This document shows, piece by piece, positions 16,606 to 25,410 of a stretch of 64,000 nt of DNA. The translations under genes and the position numbers were made by a program. Numbering within the stretch: the first letter of the stretch is position 1; each line of letters opens with the position of its first letter. The notes under the pieces were generated by a model. The model ran no database searches and was not told where the DNA came from. It saw only the letters and a program-made list of their open reading frames with translations. The stretch is from Rhodococcus triatomae (GTDB taxonomy: Bacteria; Actinomycetota; Actinomycetes; Mycobacteriales; Mycobacteriaceae), in NCBI RefSeq assembly GCF_014217785.1, contig NZ_CP048814.1, forward strand, positions 3,410,001 through 3,474,000. The letters run 5' to 3'.

Positions 16606-17094
16606 TCACGCTTCGGCACGGCGCTCCTCCCGCCACTGTGCGAGCAGTCGAGGCATCCGCTCGGAGACGTAGTCGAAGAAGTCCCGCACCTCGGCGATCC
16701 GCCGCCCGGACGGGCTGTCCGCGCCGAGCATGGCGATTCCCTCGCCGGCGAGGGCGGAGAACCGGCCGAGAGCGCGCTGGCGTCGCTCGAACGCGTTCGC
16801 CCAGAGTTCGACGCTCACGCGGTAGTGCCGTCGTCGTGAACCGGGAACCGCGACGCGCTCGATCAGCCCGACCTGGAGCAGGTAGTTCACGGCGCCGGAG
16901 ACGGCGGCGGGGCTCACGCCCAGCCGTTCGGAGAGCTCGCCAGGGGTGGTGGTGTCGGCGTCGCTCGACATCATCGCGGCCCACGCACGGGCGGGCATCG
17001 GTGGAAATCCCATCGACACGAGCACCATCGCCAGCTGTTCGATGAACTGCCGAACGTCGCCGGAGGTGTCGCCGGCGCCGGAAGGGTCGGGCAT
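16606..17094 (-). CDS. GbsR/MarR family transcriptional regulator
   Basis: A 162-residue winged-helix regulator. The DNA-binding region is TPGELSERLGVSPAAVSGAVNYLLQVGLIERV (about residues 50-82), followed by a wing (PGSRRRHYRV) and a helical dimerisation part. It is divergent from an ABC exporter with only 54 bp between starts. That gap contains a TTCACA-N4-TGTGAA dyad overlapping the exporter's -35 box. It is very likely the local repressor of the exporter, responding to an exported compound or stress. Confidence 0.85.
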   Translation of the reverse strand: MPDPSGAGDTSGDVRQFIEQLAMVLVSMGFPPMPARAWAAMMSSDADTTTPGELSERLGVSPAAVSGAVNYLLQVGLIERVAVPGSRRRHYRVSVELWANAFERRQRALGRFSALAGEGIAMLGADSPSGRRIAEVRDFFDYVSERMPRLLAQWREERRAEA

Positions 17095-17112
17095 GATTCA
17101 CTCTTTCTAATC

Positions 17113-17141
17113 TTCACACATTTGTGAAATCACTGTACTGT
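17113..17141 (+). promoter_or_regulatory. Exporter promoter overlapped by an operator dyad
   Basis: The -35 TTCACA (17113-17118), 17-bp spacer and -10 TACTGT (17136-17141) lie just before the exporter ATG at 17149, so the mRNA should be leaderless. The perfect dyad TTCACA-CATT-TGTGAA (17113-17128) covers the -35 box and is a strong candidate site for the divergent GbsR/MarR protein. Confidence 0.6.
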
Positions 17142-17148
17142 CAAAAAC

Positions 17149-18102
17149 ATGACTGCAGCAATCTCGGTGGAGGGACTGGTCAAATCGTTCGGGCACGTAC
17201 ACGCGCTGGACGGGCTCGACCTGGAGGTTTCCCCCGGGGAGGTGCACGGCTTCCTCGGACCCAACGGATCCGGCAAGTCCACCACCATCCGCGTGCTGCT
17301 CGGGCTCCTGCGCGCGACCCGGGGCCGGGCCACGGTGCTCGGCGGCAATCCCTGGCGTGATGCCGTGGCACTGCACCGCCGCCTCGCCTACGTTCCCGGC
17401 GACGTCAATCTCTGGCCGAACCTGTCCGGTGGTGAGGCGATCGACCTGCTCGCCGGGCTGCGAGGTGGGATCGACGAGCGCCGCCGCGCAGATCTCCTCG
17501 AACGGTTCTCGCTCGATCCGACGAAGAAGGCCCGGACCTATTCCAAGGGCAATCGTCAGAAGGTGGCCCTGGTGGCGGCGTTCGCGTCGGATGTCGAGCT
17601 CTACATCCTGGACGAGCCGACATCGGGACTCGATCCACTGATGGAGGAGGTCTTCCGGGACTGCGTGCGCGAGGCCGTGGACGCGGGCCGTACCGTCCTG
17701 CTGTCGAGCCACATCCTCGCCGAGGTCGAAGCGCTGTGCGATCGAGTGAGCATCATTCGCGAAGGGCGCACCGTCGAATCGGGCAGTCTGGCCCAGCTCC
17801 GCCACCTCACCCGGACGTCGGTGTCCGCCGAGACCGACCGTGCGGTCGCCGGGCTCGGTGCCCTGGCCGGGGTCCACGACGTGCAGGTCGACGGTGTCCA
17901 CGCCCGGTTCGAGGTCGACTCGAGCGCGCTGGAATCGGCGCTGCGGCACGTGATGGGCTTCGGTCTCCGCTCGTTGACCTCCTCGCCGCCGACGCTCGAG
18001 GAGTTGTTCCTGCGGCACTACGGGGACGAACTCGCGAGCGAGGACGCGGAGCACCTCGCCGCAGACCCGCACGGCTCGGTGCACCGAGGTGACGGGGTAT
18101 GA
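17149..18102 (+). CDS. ABC transporter ATP-binding protein (antibiotic/lipid exporter type)
   Basis: A 317-residue nucleotide-binding subunit. Walker [10 protein letters not shown] is at residues 37-45, the signature-like [11 protein letters not shown] near 128, Walker [14 protein letters not shown] near 150 and the switch histidine [11 protein letters not shown] near 185. A DUF4162-like C-terminal domain (about 220-300) is typical of drug-type exporters. It overlaps the permease start by ATGA. Control is probably by the divergent GbsR/MarR regulator. Confidence 0.93.
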   Translation: MTAAISVEGLVKSFGHVHALDGLDLEVSPGEVHGFLGPNGSGKSTTIRVLLGLLRATRGRATVLGGNPWRDAVALHRRLAYVPGDVNLWPNLSGGEAIDLLAGLRGGIDERRRADLLERFSLDPTKKARTYSKGNRQKVALVAAFASDVELYILDEPTSGLDPLMEEVFRDCVREAVDAGRTVLLSSHILAEVEALCDRVSIIREGRTVESGSLAQLRHLTRTSVSAETDRAVAGLGALAGVHDVQVDGVHARFEVDSSALESALRHVMGFGLRSLTSSPPTLEELFLRHYGDELASEDAEHLAADPHGSVHRGDGV

Positions 18103-19733
18103 TCGCCGATCGCCTGCGCGGGACGTCGCGCCTGGTGCGGCTGGCCCTGCGCCGTGACCGGGTGCAGATCCCGGTGTGGGTACTCTCGCTGGCCGCGATC
18201 CAGGCGGTCTCGCTGGTGTCGTTGGAGGAGCTGTATCCCGATCCGGAGGATCTGCACGGCCTCGCGGTGAGTGCCGGGCAGTCGCCGGTGCAGCTGGCGA
18301 CGGCCGGCATCGTGTCCGGCGACAGCCTGGGCGCCCTGCTGGCGAGTCAGACGGTGATGCTGTTCGCGGTCGCTGCGGCGCTCATGAGCACGCTGCTCGT
18401 GGTGCGACACACCCGGCAGAACGAGGAGACCGGACGCGCCGAGCTCGTCGAGGCTGCCGTCGTCGGACGGCAGGCCCTGCTCACCGCGGCCTTGATCGTG
18501 GCCGTGGGCGCGAACATCGCTCTGGGTGGTGCCAACGCGATACTGCTGGTGGCCCTGGGGCTACCGATGTCCGGTTCGCTCGTGACCGGTGCGTCGATGG
18601 CAGCCGCCGGCATCGCGTTCGCGGCGGTCGCGGCGGTGGCGGCGCAGGTCACCGGGTCGGCGCGTACCGCGAACGGCCTGGCCGGGGCGGTGCTCGGCGC
18701 CGCGTTCCTGCTCCGTGCCTTGGGCGACATGTCCGGCGAGGTCGTCGACGGTGGCATCCGGGTGGTGAGCGGATGGATGTCCTGGCTGTCGCCGATCGGG
18801 TGGGCGCAGCAGATGCGGCCGTTCGACGACGATCAATGGTGGATCCTCGCCCTGTTCGCGGTGTTCGTCGCGGTGACGTCGGTGATTGCCTACACGCTCA
18901 CCGAGCGTCGCGATCTGGGGGCCGGGCTGATGCAGCCGCGGCCGGGGCCGGCGCGCGCGGCGCGCCTGTTGCCGACGGCGTTCGGGTCGGCCTGGCGGAT
19001 ACAGCGGTCGGTGTTGATGTGGTGGCTGCTGGCTCTCGCCGTGGCGGGCGTCGCGTACGGGACCGTGGGAAACGAGATCGAGGGATTCCTCGGTGAGGGC
19101 GAGCAGGCCGCGGAGATGATCGAGCAGTGGGGCGGGGGCGCGGACAGCCTCACCGACGCGTACTTCGCCACGATCCTCGTCTTCACCGCGATCGCCGCCT
19201 CCGCCTATGCCGTGCAGGCGCTGCTGCGGATGCGCGGCGAGGAGGTGGCCGGACGTCTGGAGTCGGTGCTGGCGACCGCACTGAGCCGTCCCCGCTGGAT
19301 GGGCGCCCATGTGGGGATCGTCGCCGTGGGGGTGGTCCTGGTGCAGCTGGTGTGCGGGGCGGCGATGGGCCTGGCCTACGGAATGACGATCGGCGACGTC
19401 GCCGGGCAGTTGCCCGCACTGGTGGGGGCCGCTCTGGCATACGTGCCCGCGATCCTCGCAGTCGCCGGCTTCGCGGTACTGGTCATCGGGGGGCTTCCCC
19501 GCTGGGCGAGCGCGCTGTCCTGGGGAGCACTCGCGGCCTGCCTCGTCATCGGGATGCTCGGGCCGATCCTGCAGTTGCCCGAGGCTGTCATGGACATCTC
19601 ACCGCTGCGGCACGTTCCCGCCGTCCCCGCCGAATCGGTGACGTTCGGGTCGCTGGTCGTGCTCGGCGTCGTGGCAGCGGCTCTCGCGGTGGCCGGGGTA
19701 GTCCTCTTCCGGCGTCGCGACCTGGAGTTGTGA
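18099..19733 (+). CDS. ABC-2 type exporter permease
   Basis: A 544-residue polytopic protein with about 12 predicted membrane segments in two halves of six, separated by a soluble stretch (residues about 270-300 and 325-355). The layout is that of permeases in actinobacterial polyketide-antibiotic (tetronasin-type) exporters, in which both halves are fused. It is coupled to the ATPase gene by a 4-bp overlap. The transported substrate is unknown. Confidence 0.85.
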   Translation: MIADRLRGTSRLVRLALRRDRVQIPVWVLSLAAIQAVSLVSLEELYPDPEDLHGLAVSAGQSPVQLATAGIVSGDSLGALLASQTVMLFAVAAALMSTLLVVRHTRQNEETGRAELVEAAVVGRQALLTAALIVAVGANIALGGANAILLVALGLPMSGSLVTGASMAAAGIAFAAVAAVAAQVTGSARTANGLAGAVLGAAFLLRALGDMSGEVVDGGIRVVSGWMSWLSPIGWAQQMRPFDDDQWWILALFAVFVAVTSVIAYTLTERRDLGAGLMQPRPGPARAARLLPTAFGSAWRIQRSVLMWWLLALAVAGVAYGTVGNEIEGFLGEGEQAAEMIEQWGGGADSLTDAYFATILVFTAIAASAYAVQALLRMRGEEVAGRLESVLATALSRPRWMGAHVGIVAVGVVLVQLVCGAAMGLAYGMTIGDVAGQLPALVGAALAYVPAILAVAGFAVLVIGGLPRWASALSWGALAACLVIGMLGPILQLPEAVMDISPLRHVPAVPAESVTFGSLVVLGVVAAALAVAGVVLFRRRDLEL

Positions 19734-19776
19734 TCGGTCGGCAGACACGATCTCTCGGCAGACACGGGGGACCAGG

Positions 19777-20391
19777 TCAGCGCGTCAGTGCGGTCAGGCC
19801 GCCCGCCACGCAGTCCATCCCTTCGCGTAGTAGGTCGGGAAGCGCCGTCTCGTCGTTCGTCAGCCAGGTTTCGTACGCCGCCATCGCGACACCGAGGAGG
19901 ACGTGCCCGACCGTCCGCGGCACGTGGTCGGTGGGCGCGGTGCCCAGGCGCTCGGCCACGTAGTCGGCGACGACGTCGCGCCAGCCCTGGTACATCACGA
20001 CCGAATATGCCTGCAGTGCGGGTACCTCGAGGATCAGCTTCATCCTCTTCCGATGGTTGGACGCCTCGTGGACAGGGAAGGTGTTGAACTCGAGCAGCGC
20101 CGCGGTGAGCGCGTCCACGACGGTGAGGTCGGGCGGCAGTGTGTGCAGGCGTTCTCGCATGGTGGCGAGATGGGCGTCGAAATCTCCCCAGGGGATGGCG
20201 TTCTTGGAAGGGAAGTAGCGGAAGAGCGTGCGGCGCGCGATGCCACACGCTTCGGCGACCTCGTCCACGCTGGTCTCGTCGAACCCCTGCTTGCTGAACA
20301 GGTCGATGCCGACCGTGCTGATCCGGTCCTGGGTAGTGGCGGGGCGCCGACCCAACCGCGACGTGCCCAGCTGTGAGGTGCGACTACCCAT
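19777..20391 (-). CDS. mftR: Mycofactocin system transcriptional regulator MftR (TetR family)
   Basis: A 204-residue TetR regulator divergent from mftA. The N-terminal region TQDRISTVGIDLFSKQGFDE leads to the helix-turn-helix VDEVAEACGIARRTLFRYF (about residues 42-60) and then PSKNAIPWGDFDAHL, a combination characteristic of MftR. Published work on MftR describes repression of the mycofactocin promoter relieved by long-chain acyl-CoA. A 7-bp dyad with a 13-bp spacer lies downstream of the mftA -10 box and is a candidate target. Confidence 0.9.
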   Translation of the reverse strand: MGSRTSQLGTSRLGRRPATTQDRISTVGIDLFSKQGFDETSVDEVAEACGIARRTLFRYFPSKNAIPWGDFDAHLATMRERLHTLPPDLTVVDALTAALLEFNTFPVHEASNHRKRMKLILEVPALQAYSVVMYQGWRDVVADYVAERLGTAPTDHVPRTVGHVLLGVAMAAYETWLTNDETALPDLLREGMDCVAGGLTALTR

Positions 20392-20406
20392 CTCTATCGA
20401 CGCCCC

Positions 20407-20436
20407 TTGTCATTCTGCACTCGATGCCATTATAGT
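20407..20436 (+). promoter_or_regulatory. Putative mftA promoter
   Basis: TTGTCA (20407-20412), an 18-bp spacer and TATAGT (20431-20436) form a strong housekeeping-like promoter. Transcription would start near 20443, giving a leader of about 50 nt before mftA. Confidence 0.6.
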
Positions 20437-20446
20437 CCGTGAACAG

Positions 20447-20473
20447 GGTCACACAGACACCCTAGATGTGACC
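20447..20473 (+). promoter_or_regulatory. Candidate MftR operator
   Basis: GGTCACA, 13 bp, TGTGACC is a perfect 7-bp dyad just downstream of the predicted mftA start site, in the intergenic region shared with divergent mftR. A repressor bound here would block early elongation. Confidence 0.5.
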
Positions 20474-20494
20474 GGAGTCCCGAGGAGGAAAGTC

Positions 20495-20587
20495 ATGGAC
20501 GAGAACGACGCCGTGAACGGCACCGAATTGGTCGAGGAGTCGCTGGTCGAGGAGGTCTCGATCGACGGCATGTGCGGCGTGTACTGA
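20495..20587 (+). CDS. mftA: Mycofactocin precursor peptide MftA
   Basis: A 30-residue peptide beginning MDENDAVNG and ending EEVSIDGMCGVY. The C-terminal IDGMCGVY is the hallmark of MftA. MftC decarboxylates and cross-links the terminal Val-Tyr, MftE releases it, and the resulting dipeptide becomes the redox cofactor. The acidic leader (LVEESLVEE) is what MftB binds. A strong GAGGAGG site lies 7 bp upstream. It is first in the rightward mft operon, 18 bp before mftB. Confidence 0.97.
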   Translation: MDENDAVNGTELVEESLVEEVSIDGMCGVY

Positions 20588-20605
20588 CGGACGCCGGTTT
20601 CGCTC

Positions 20606-20944
20606 ATGTCGACTCCTGTCTCACCGACGGCCCCCGTTTCACCGGCCCCTGATTCACCGGTCCCTGATTCACCGATGCCGGGGTTCGATCTCGACGGTGC
20701 GTGGCGGCTCCACGCGCAGGTGGCGCTGCGCCCCGAACCTTTCGGGGCGCTGCTCTACCACTTCGGCACGCGCAAGCTGTCCTTCCTGAAGAACCGGACG
20801 ATCGTGTCGGTGGTCCAGGCACTGCCGGGTCATCCGGACGTGCGCTCCGCGCTCCGGGCGCACGGTGTCGGCGACGACGCGGCGCCGCAGTACGCCCGGG
20901 CGCTCGCCACCCTCGCCGACTCGCAGATGATCGTCCCCGCCTGA
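20606..20944 (+). CDS. mftB: Mycofactocin RRE chaperone MftB
   Basis: A 112-residue peptide-binding protein with a RiPP recognition element (RRE) fold that presents MftA to MftC. The recognisable core runs from FDLDGAWRLHAQVALRPEPF (about residues 27-46) through ALLYHFGTRKLSFLKNRTIV to the C-terminal helix YARALATLADSQMIVPA. The first 25 residues are a low-complexity Ser/Pro/Asp repeat (SPAPDSPVPDSPMP) not expected in the core fold, so translation might instead begin at an internal ATG close to FDLDG. Placement between mftA and mftC supports the call. Confidence 0.93.
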   Translation: MSTPVSPTAPVSPAPDSPVPDSPMPGFDLDGAWRLHAQVALRPEPFGALLYHFGTRKLSFLKNRTIVSVVQALPGHPDVRSALRAHGVGDDAAPQYARALATLADSQMIVPA

Positions 20945-21025
20945 ACCGTCCGCCCTCTCCCTCGCACGTCCCGCATCTCGCGCGGTGACCGGCGAGCGAA
21001 GCGGCGCACACGAATCGAGTTTCGA

Positions 21026-22243
21026 ATGACTTCCATGCTGCAGCGGCCGGCTCCCGTCGGTCGGCTCGTCGACCAGTTCGAGAAGGGGCTCGACGCCCCG
21101 ATCTGCCTCACCTGGGAACTGACCTACGCCTGCAACCTGTCCTGCGTGCACTGCCTGTCCTCGTCCGGTCGGCGGGATCCCCGCGAGCTCACCACCGACC
21201 AGTGCAAGTCGATCATCGACGAGTTGCAGCGGATGCAGGTCTTCTACGTCAACATCGGCGGTGGCGAACCCACGGTCCGTCCGGACTTCTGGGAGCTGGT
21301 GGACTACGCCACGGCACACCAGGTGGGGGTGAAGTTCTCCACCAACGGTGTACGGATCGACGAGAAGGTCGCCCGCCGCCTCGCGGCATCGGACTACGTC
21401 GACGTCCAGATCTCGCTCGACGGCGCCACGGCCGAGGTCAACGATGCGGTTCGAGGGCCCGGATCGTTCGCGATGGCGGTGCGCGCGCTCGAGAATCTCG
21501 CGGACGCGGGCTTCCGGGACGCCAAGATCTCGGTCGTCGTCACCCGCCACAACGTCGCCCAGCTGGACGACTTCAAGGCACTCGCCGACCGCTACGGTGC
21601 CACGCTGCGGATCACCAGGCTCCGTCCGTCCGGACGTGGTGCCGACGTCTGGGACGAGTTGCATCCGACCGGTGCACAGCAACGCGAACTGTACGACTGG
21701 CTGGTCGCGCACGGCGACGGCGTCCTCACCGGGGACAGCTTCTTCCACCTGTCCGCATACGGCGACGCCCTGCCCGGTCTCAACCTGTGCGGGGCGGGGC
21801 GGGTGGTCTGCCTCATCGATCCGGTGGGCGACGTCTACGCGTGCCCGTTCGCGATCCACGAGCAGTTCCTGGCCGGAAACATCCTGTCCGACGGTGGTTT
21901 CCAGCAGGTGTGGCAGCACTCCGAGCTGTTCGCGGACCTGCGTTCCCCGCAGACCGGGGGCGCGTGCACCAAGTGTGCACACTACGACGCCTGCCGCGGC
22001 GGGTGCATGGCTGCCAAGTTCTTCACCGGCCTGCCGATGGACGGCCCGGATCCGGAGTGTGTGCAGGGATTCGGGGAAGCCGCTCTGGAATCGGAACGGA
22101 CCGTACCGAAGTCGAGTGTGGATCACTCGCGGACCGGGCAGCGCCGGACGCCGCGCGCGCCCGTGCCGTTGACGCTCATGACGCGTCCACCCGCCAAGAT
22201 CTGCGACGAGAACCCGCTCGCGGGCATGACGAGGAGTGAGTGA
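21026..22243 (+). CDS. mftC: Mycofactocin radical SAM maturase MftC
   Basis: A 405-residue radical SAM/SPASM enzyme. The cluster motif CNLSCVHC (Cys36, Cys40, Cys43) binds the SAM-reactive [4Fe-4S]. GGGEPTVRPDF near residue 75 is the SAM-binding glycine motif. The SPASM domain carries LCGAGRVVCLIDPVGDVYAC and GACTKCAHYDACRGGCMAAK for auxiliary clusters. MftC oxidatively decarboxylates the MftA C-terminal Tyr and then cross-links it to Val. The tail after about residue 345 is variable. The stop overlaps the mftD start. Confidence 0.97.
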   Translation: MTSMLQRPAPVGRLVDQFEKGLDAPICLTWELTYACNLSCVHCLSSSGRRDPRELTTDQCKSIIDELQRMQVFYVNIGGGEPTVRPDFWELVDYATAHQVGVKFSTNGVRIDEKVARRLAASDYVDVQISLDGATAEVNDAVRGPGSFAMAVRALENLADAGFRDAKISVVVTRHNVAQLDDFKALADRYGATLRITRLRPSGRGADVWDELHPTGAQQRELYDWLVAHGDGVLTGDSFFHLSAYGDALPGLNLCGAGRVVCLIDPVGDVYACPFAIHEQFLAGNILSDGGFQQVWQHSELFADLRSPQTGGACTKCAHYDACRGGCMAAKFFTGLPMDGPDPECVQGFGEAALESERTVPKSSVDHSRTGQRRTPRAPVPLTLMTRPPAKICDENPLAGMTRSE

Positions 22244-23424
22244 TGGCGAACACGTGGTTCGAAACCGTCGCCGAGGCGCACCGGAGGGCGAAGAAGCAGC
22301 TGCCCAGGCCGGTCTACCTGGCGCTGGTCGCCGGGTCCGAGAAGGGAGTGACGACCGACGACAACATCGCGGCGTTCTCCGAGGTGGGCTTCGCCCCGCA
22401 CGTGGCGGGTCTTCTCGACAAGCGGGACCTCGCCACCACCGTGATGGGGCAGCCGCTGTCGTTCCCCGTCGTCATCTCGCCCACCGGGGTGCAGGCCGTG
22501 CACCCGGACGGTGAGGTCGCGGTCGCCCGCGCGGCCGCCAACCGGGGTATTGCGATGGGGCTCAGTTCCTTCGCGAGTAAGCCGGTGGAGGAGGTCGTCG
22601 CGGCGAATCCTCAGACCTTCTTCCAGATGTACTGGGTGGGCAGCCGGGACGAGATGCTGCACCGGATGGAGCGGGCGAAGAAGGCCGGTGCGGTCGGCCT
22701 GATCATGACCCTGGACTGGTCCTTCTCCCACGGCCGCGACTGGGGCAGCCCGGCCATCCCGGAGTCGATGAACTTCGAGGCGATGCGCAAGAACGCGGTG
22801 CAGGGGCTGCTGCACCCGAAATGGCTGCTCCGCTACGCGAAGTCCGGATCGATCCCGGACCTCACCACGCCCAACCTCGCACCGGCCGACGGCGGTGCGG
22901 CGCCGACGTTCTTCGGGGCGTACGGCCAGTGGATGGGGACTCCGTTGCCCACCTGGGAGGACGTGGCCTGGCTGCGGGAACAGTGGGACGGCCCCTTCAT
23001 GCTCAAGGGCGTCATGCGCGTCGACGACGCGAAACGTGCGGTGGACGCCGGCGTCACCGCGATCTCGGTGTCGAACCACGGTGGCAACAATCTCGACGGG
23101 ACGCCGGCTCCGATCCGTGCGCTCCCGGCAATCGCGGATGCCGTCGGCGGCGACATCGAGGTCGTCCTCGACGGCGGGGTGCGCCGCGGCGGCGATGTGG
23201 TGAAGGCAGTTGCCCTCGGTGCGCGTGCGGTGATGATCGGCAGGGCATACCTGTGGGGGCTGGCCGCCAACGGTCAGGCTGGTGTCGAGAACGTACTCGA
23301 CATCCTCAGGGGCGGTGTGGATTCAGCGCTGATGGCGACGGGGAAGCCGTCCGTCACCGATCTCGATCCGTCGGATGTCGTGGTGCCCGACGGGTTCACC
23401 CGGGCGCTCGGCGTCACCCGCTGA
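22243..23424 (+). CDS. mftD: Mycofactocin oxidative deaminase MftD (FMN-dependent alpha-hydroxy-acid dehydrogenase family)
   Basis: A protein of about 393 residues homologous to lactate dehydrogenase LldD. It has a TIM-barrel FMN site with SPTGVQAVHPDGEVAVARAA near residue 88, LMTLDWS-like strand LIMTLDWSF near 157, SVSNHGGNNLDGTPAPI near 277 and VVLDGGVRRGGDVVKAVALGA near 307. In MFT biosynthesis it oxidatively deaminates the released 3-amino-5-[(p-hydroxyphenyl)methyl]-4,4-dimethyl-2-pyrrolidinone (AHDP) to premycofactocin. The ATG is shared with the mftC stop (ATGA); a GTG one codon earlier is an alternative start. Confidence 0.96.
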   Translation: MANTWFETVAEAHRRAKKQLPRPVYLALVAGSEKGVTTDDNIAAFSEVGFAPHVAGLLDKRDLATTVMGQPLSFPVVISPTGVQAVHPDGEVAVARAAANRGIAMGLSSFASKPVEEVVAANPQTFFQMYWVGSRDEMLHRMERAKKAGAVGLIMTLDWSFSHGRDWGSPAIPESMNFEAMRKNAVQGLLHPKWLLRYAKSGSIPDLTTPNLAPADGGAAPTFFGAYGQWMGTPLPTWEDVAWLREQWDGPFMLKGVMRVDDAKRAVDAGVTAISVSNHGGNNLDGTPAPIRALPAIADAVGGDIEVVLDGGVRRGGDVVKAVALGARAVMIGRAYLWGLAANGQAGVENVLDILRGGVDSALMATGKPSVTDLDPSDVVVPDGFTRALGVTR

Positions 23425-23439
23425 GGAAGCGGGACGTCC

Positions 23440-25410
23440 GTGGACGCCGCACTCACCGGTCCGGTGCGGCTCGCCGGCTGCTCCGCCCCGTCGCGGATCG
23501 TGTTCGGCCCGCACGTCACCAATCTCGGTGACGGGAGGAGATTCTCCCGGCGGCATGTCGCGTACTACGAGCGGCGGGCCCGAGGTGGTGCCGGGATCGT
23601 CGTCACCGAGACGGCGTCGATCCATCCCGGAGACCAGCCGTACGAGCGCGCGCCCCTGGCGGAGGGCAACGGTGCCGGATGGGCCGCGATCGCGGGGGCC
23701 TGCCGGCCGTACGGAACGCTGGTGCTCGCCGGTCTCGGCCACGCGGGTCTCGAGGGATCGAGTGCGTGGACGCGCTCCGCGCTCTGGGGCCCTTCCCGCG
23801 TGGCCGAACCGGCCACGCGCGAGCTCCCGATGGAGATGGAACTCACCGAGATCGCGGAGGTGGTCGAGGGTTTCGCGCGTGCAGCCGCCGGCGCGCGTGA
23901 TGCGGGCACGGACGGTGTGGAGATCGACATCGGCGTGCGGTCGCTGTTACGGCAGTTCCATTCCGGACTGACCAACCATCGCACCGACGACTACGGCCGG
24001 GACCGTACCCGAGTGACCCGCGAGGTGATCACCGCGGTGCGGCACACTTTCCGGTCCGGAATCCTGGCAGTGCGGGTCTGTTGCGACGAGTTGGCGCCCT
24101 GGGCGGGGATCACTCCCGAGAGCGCCCGGGGCTTCGTCCGCGAGCTGGCTCCGCTCGTGGACCTGATCACCGTCGTCCGAGGTGGGCTCTATTCGTCGCA
24201 TGCCTACCGGCCGGACTTCCACGTCGCGCGGAACTTCAACACGGAGTTGTGCCGTCGCATGCGGGAGGTTGCGGGAGCGACACCGGTCGTGTTGCAGGGC
24301 AGTGTCGTCGACCCGGCCGACGCACAGCGCGCACTGGACGAGGGTGTCGCGGATCTGGTCGAGATGACCCGCGCCCAGATCGCGGACCCTGACCTGGTGC
24401 GGCGGTCGGCGGCCGGCCGCGCCCCGCGTCCGTGCGTGCTGTGCAACCAGACCTGCCAGGTTCTCGATCCGCGAAATCCGGTCGTCTCCTGCATCGGGAA
24501 CCCGGAGGCCGGTGCCGAACCGTGCGAGCCGTCTGCCGGAAAGCCCGCCGCGCCCGGCGAGGTGCTCGTCGTGGGCGCCGGCCCGGCTGGCCTCGAGGCC
24601 GCCCGGACGGCGGCCGAGAGCGGGTGGTCGGTCCGGCTCGCGGAGCGCTCCTCGCGGCTCGGTGGTGAGGTGGCCCGCGCCGGGGCTCTCGTCCCCCATC
24701 TACTTCCGCTCGTGGACTGGCTCGGTGCCGAATGCGCCCGGCTCGGTGTGCGCGTGGCGCTCGATACCTCGATGACGCGCGGTGAGGTGACCCGGGAGAT
24801 GCGCTCCGGTACCTGGGTTCTGGTCGCCGAGGGCAGTGATCCCTCGCCGGATCCCTCGCCGGATCCCTCGCCGCCCCCGGCCGACGGGCCCCACTGGATG
24901 TCCGCGGCAGCGGTCCTCGACGGCGTCCCGGACGGCGCGGTGGTGACCTGGGATCCGGTCGGTGGACCGCTGGGTGTCGCTGTCGCCTGCCGACTGGCCG
25001 CAGACGGACGAGACGTCACCTACGTCACCCCCGACGACGTGGTCGGGTCCCGCCTGGCCGCCACCGGGGACCTGTCCGGGGCGGGCGAGAGACTGCAGCG
25101 CGCCGGTGTCCGTCGGCAGCTGCGCAGCGACCTCGCCGGGTGGGACGGCACCGGCATCCGATGTCGTGACCGGTACACCGGCGAGACCCGCCTCGTGAGG
25201 TGTGACGTCGTCGTCGACTGTTCTCCCGGTCGGTCGCGGCACGAACTCGACGTCCCGGGGGCGAACCGGATCGGGGACTGCGTCGCCCCGAGGACCGTCG
25301 CCGAGGCGATACGTGACGGCCGGGCTGCTGCCCGGCACGTACTCGAACGGGAACCCGACCCGACATCGACGATATGGAGGACGACATGGGACTGCTCGAC
25401 GGCAAGGTAG
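23440..25410 (+). CDS. Mycofactocin system FadH/OYE family oxidoreductase 1
   Basis: A 656-residue multidomain flavoenzyme. The N-terminal old-yellow-enzyme TIM barrel (FMN) spans about residues 1-330. The cluster motif CVLCNQTC...C near 330-350 fits one [4Fe-4S] as in 2,4-dienoyl-CoA reductase. The FAD/NAD(P) domains begin with EVLVVGAGPAGLEAARTAAE near 370. Several substrate-side residues differ from FadH, so the substrate is open. It starts with GTG 15 bp after mftD. Three in-frame 12-bp repeats encode a Ser-Pro-Asp linker near residue 470. Its end overlaps the SDR gene by 25 bp. Confidence 0.88.
   Translation: MDAALTGPVRLAGCSAPSRIVFGPHVTNLGDGRRFSRRHVAYYERRARGGAGIVVTETASIHPGDQPYERAPLAEGNGAGWAAIAGACRPYGTLVLAGLGHAGLEGSSAWTRSALWGPSRVAEPATRELPMEMELTEIAEVVEGFARAAAGARDAGTDGVEIDIGVRSLLRQFHSGLTNHRTDDYGRDRTRVTREVITAVRHTFRSGILAVRVCCDELAPWAGITPESARGFVRELAPLVDLITVVRGGLYSSHAYRPDFHVARNFNTELCRRMREVAGATPVVLQGSVVDPADAQRALDEGVADLVEMTRAQIADPDLVRRSAAGRAPRPCVLCNQTCQVLDPRNPVVSCIGNPEAGAEPCEPSAGKPAAPGEVLVVGAGPAGLEAARTAAESGWSVRLAERSSRLGGEVARAGALVPHLLPLVDWLGAECARLGVRVALDTSMTRGEVTREMRSGTWVLVAEGSDPSPDPSPDPSPPPADGPHWMSAAAVLDGVPDGAVVTWDPVGGPLGVAVACRLAADGRDVTYVTPDDVVGSRLAATGDLSGAGERLQRAGVRRQLRSDLAGWDGTGIRCRDRYTGETRLVRCDVVVDCSPGRSRHELDVPGANRIGDCVAPRTVAEAIRDGRAAARHVLEREPDPTSTIWRTTWDCSTAR
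24838..24873 (+). repeat. Perfect in-frame 12-bp repeat, three copies, inside the OYE-1 gene
   Basis: GATCCCTCGCCG is repeated three times exactly, encoding DPSP-type units in a flexible linker of the FAD domain. In-frame units mean copy-number change would alter linker length without a frameshift. Confidence 0.85.
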
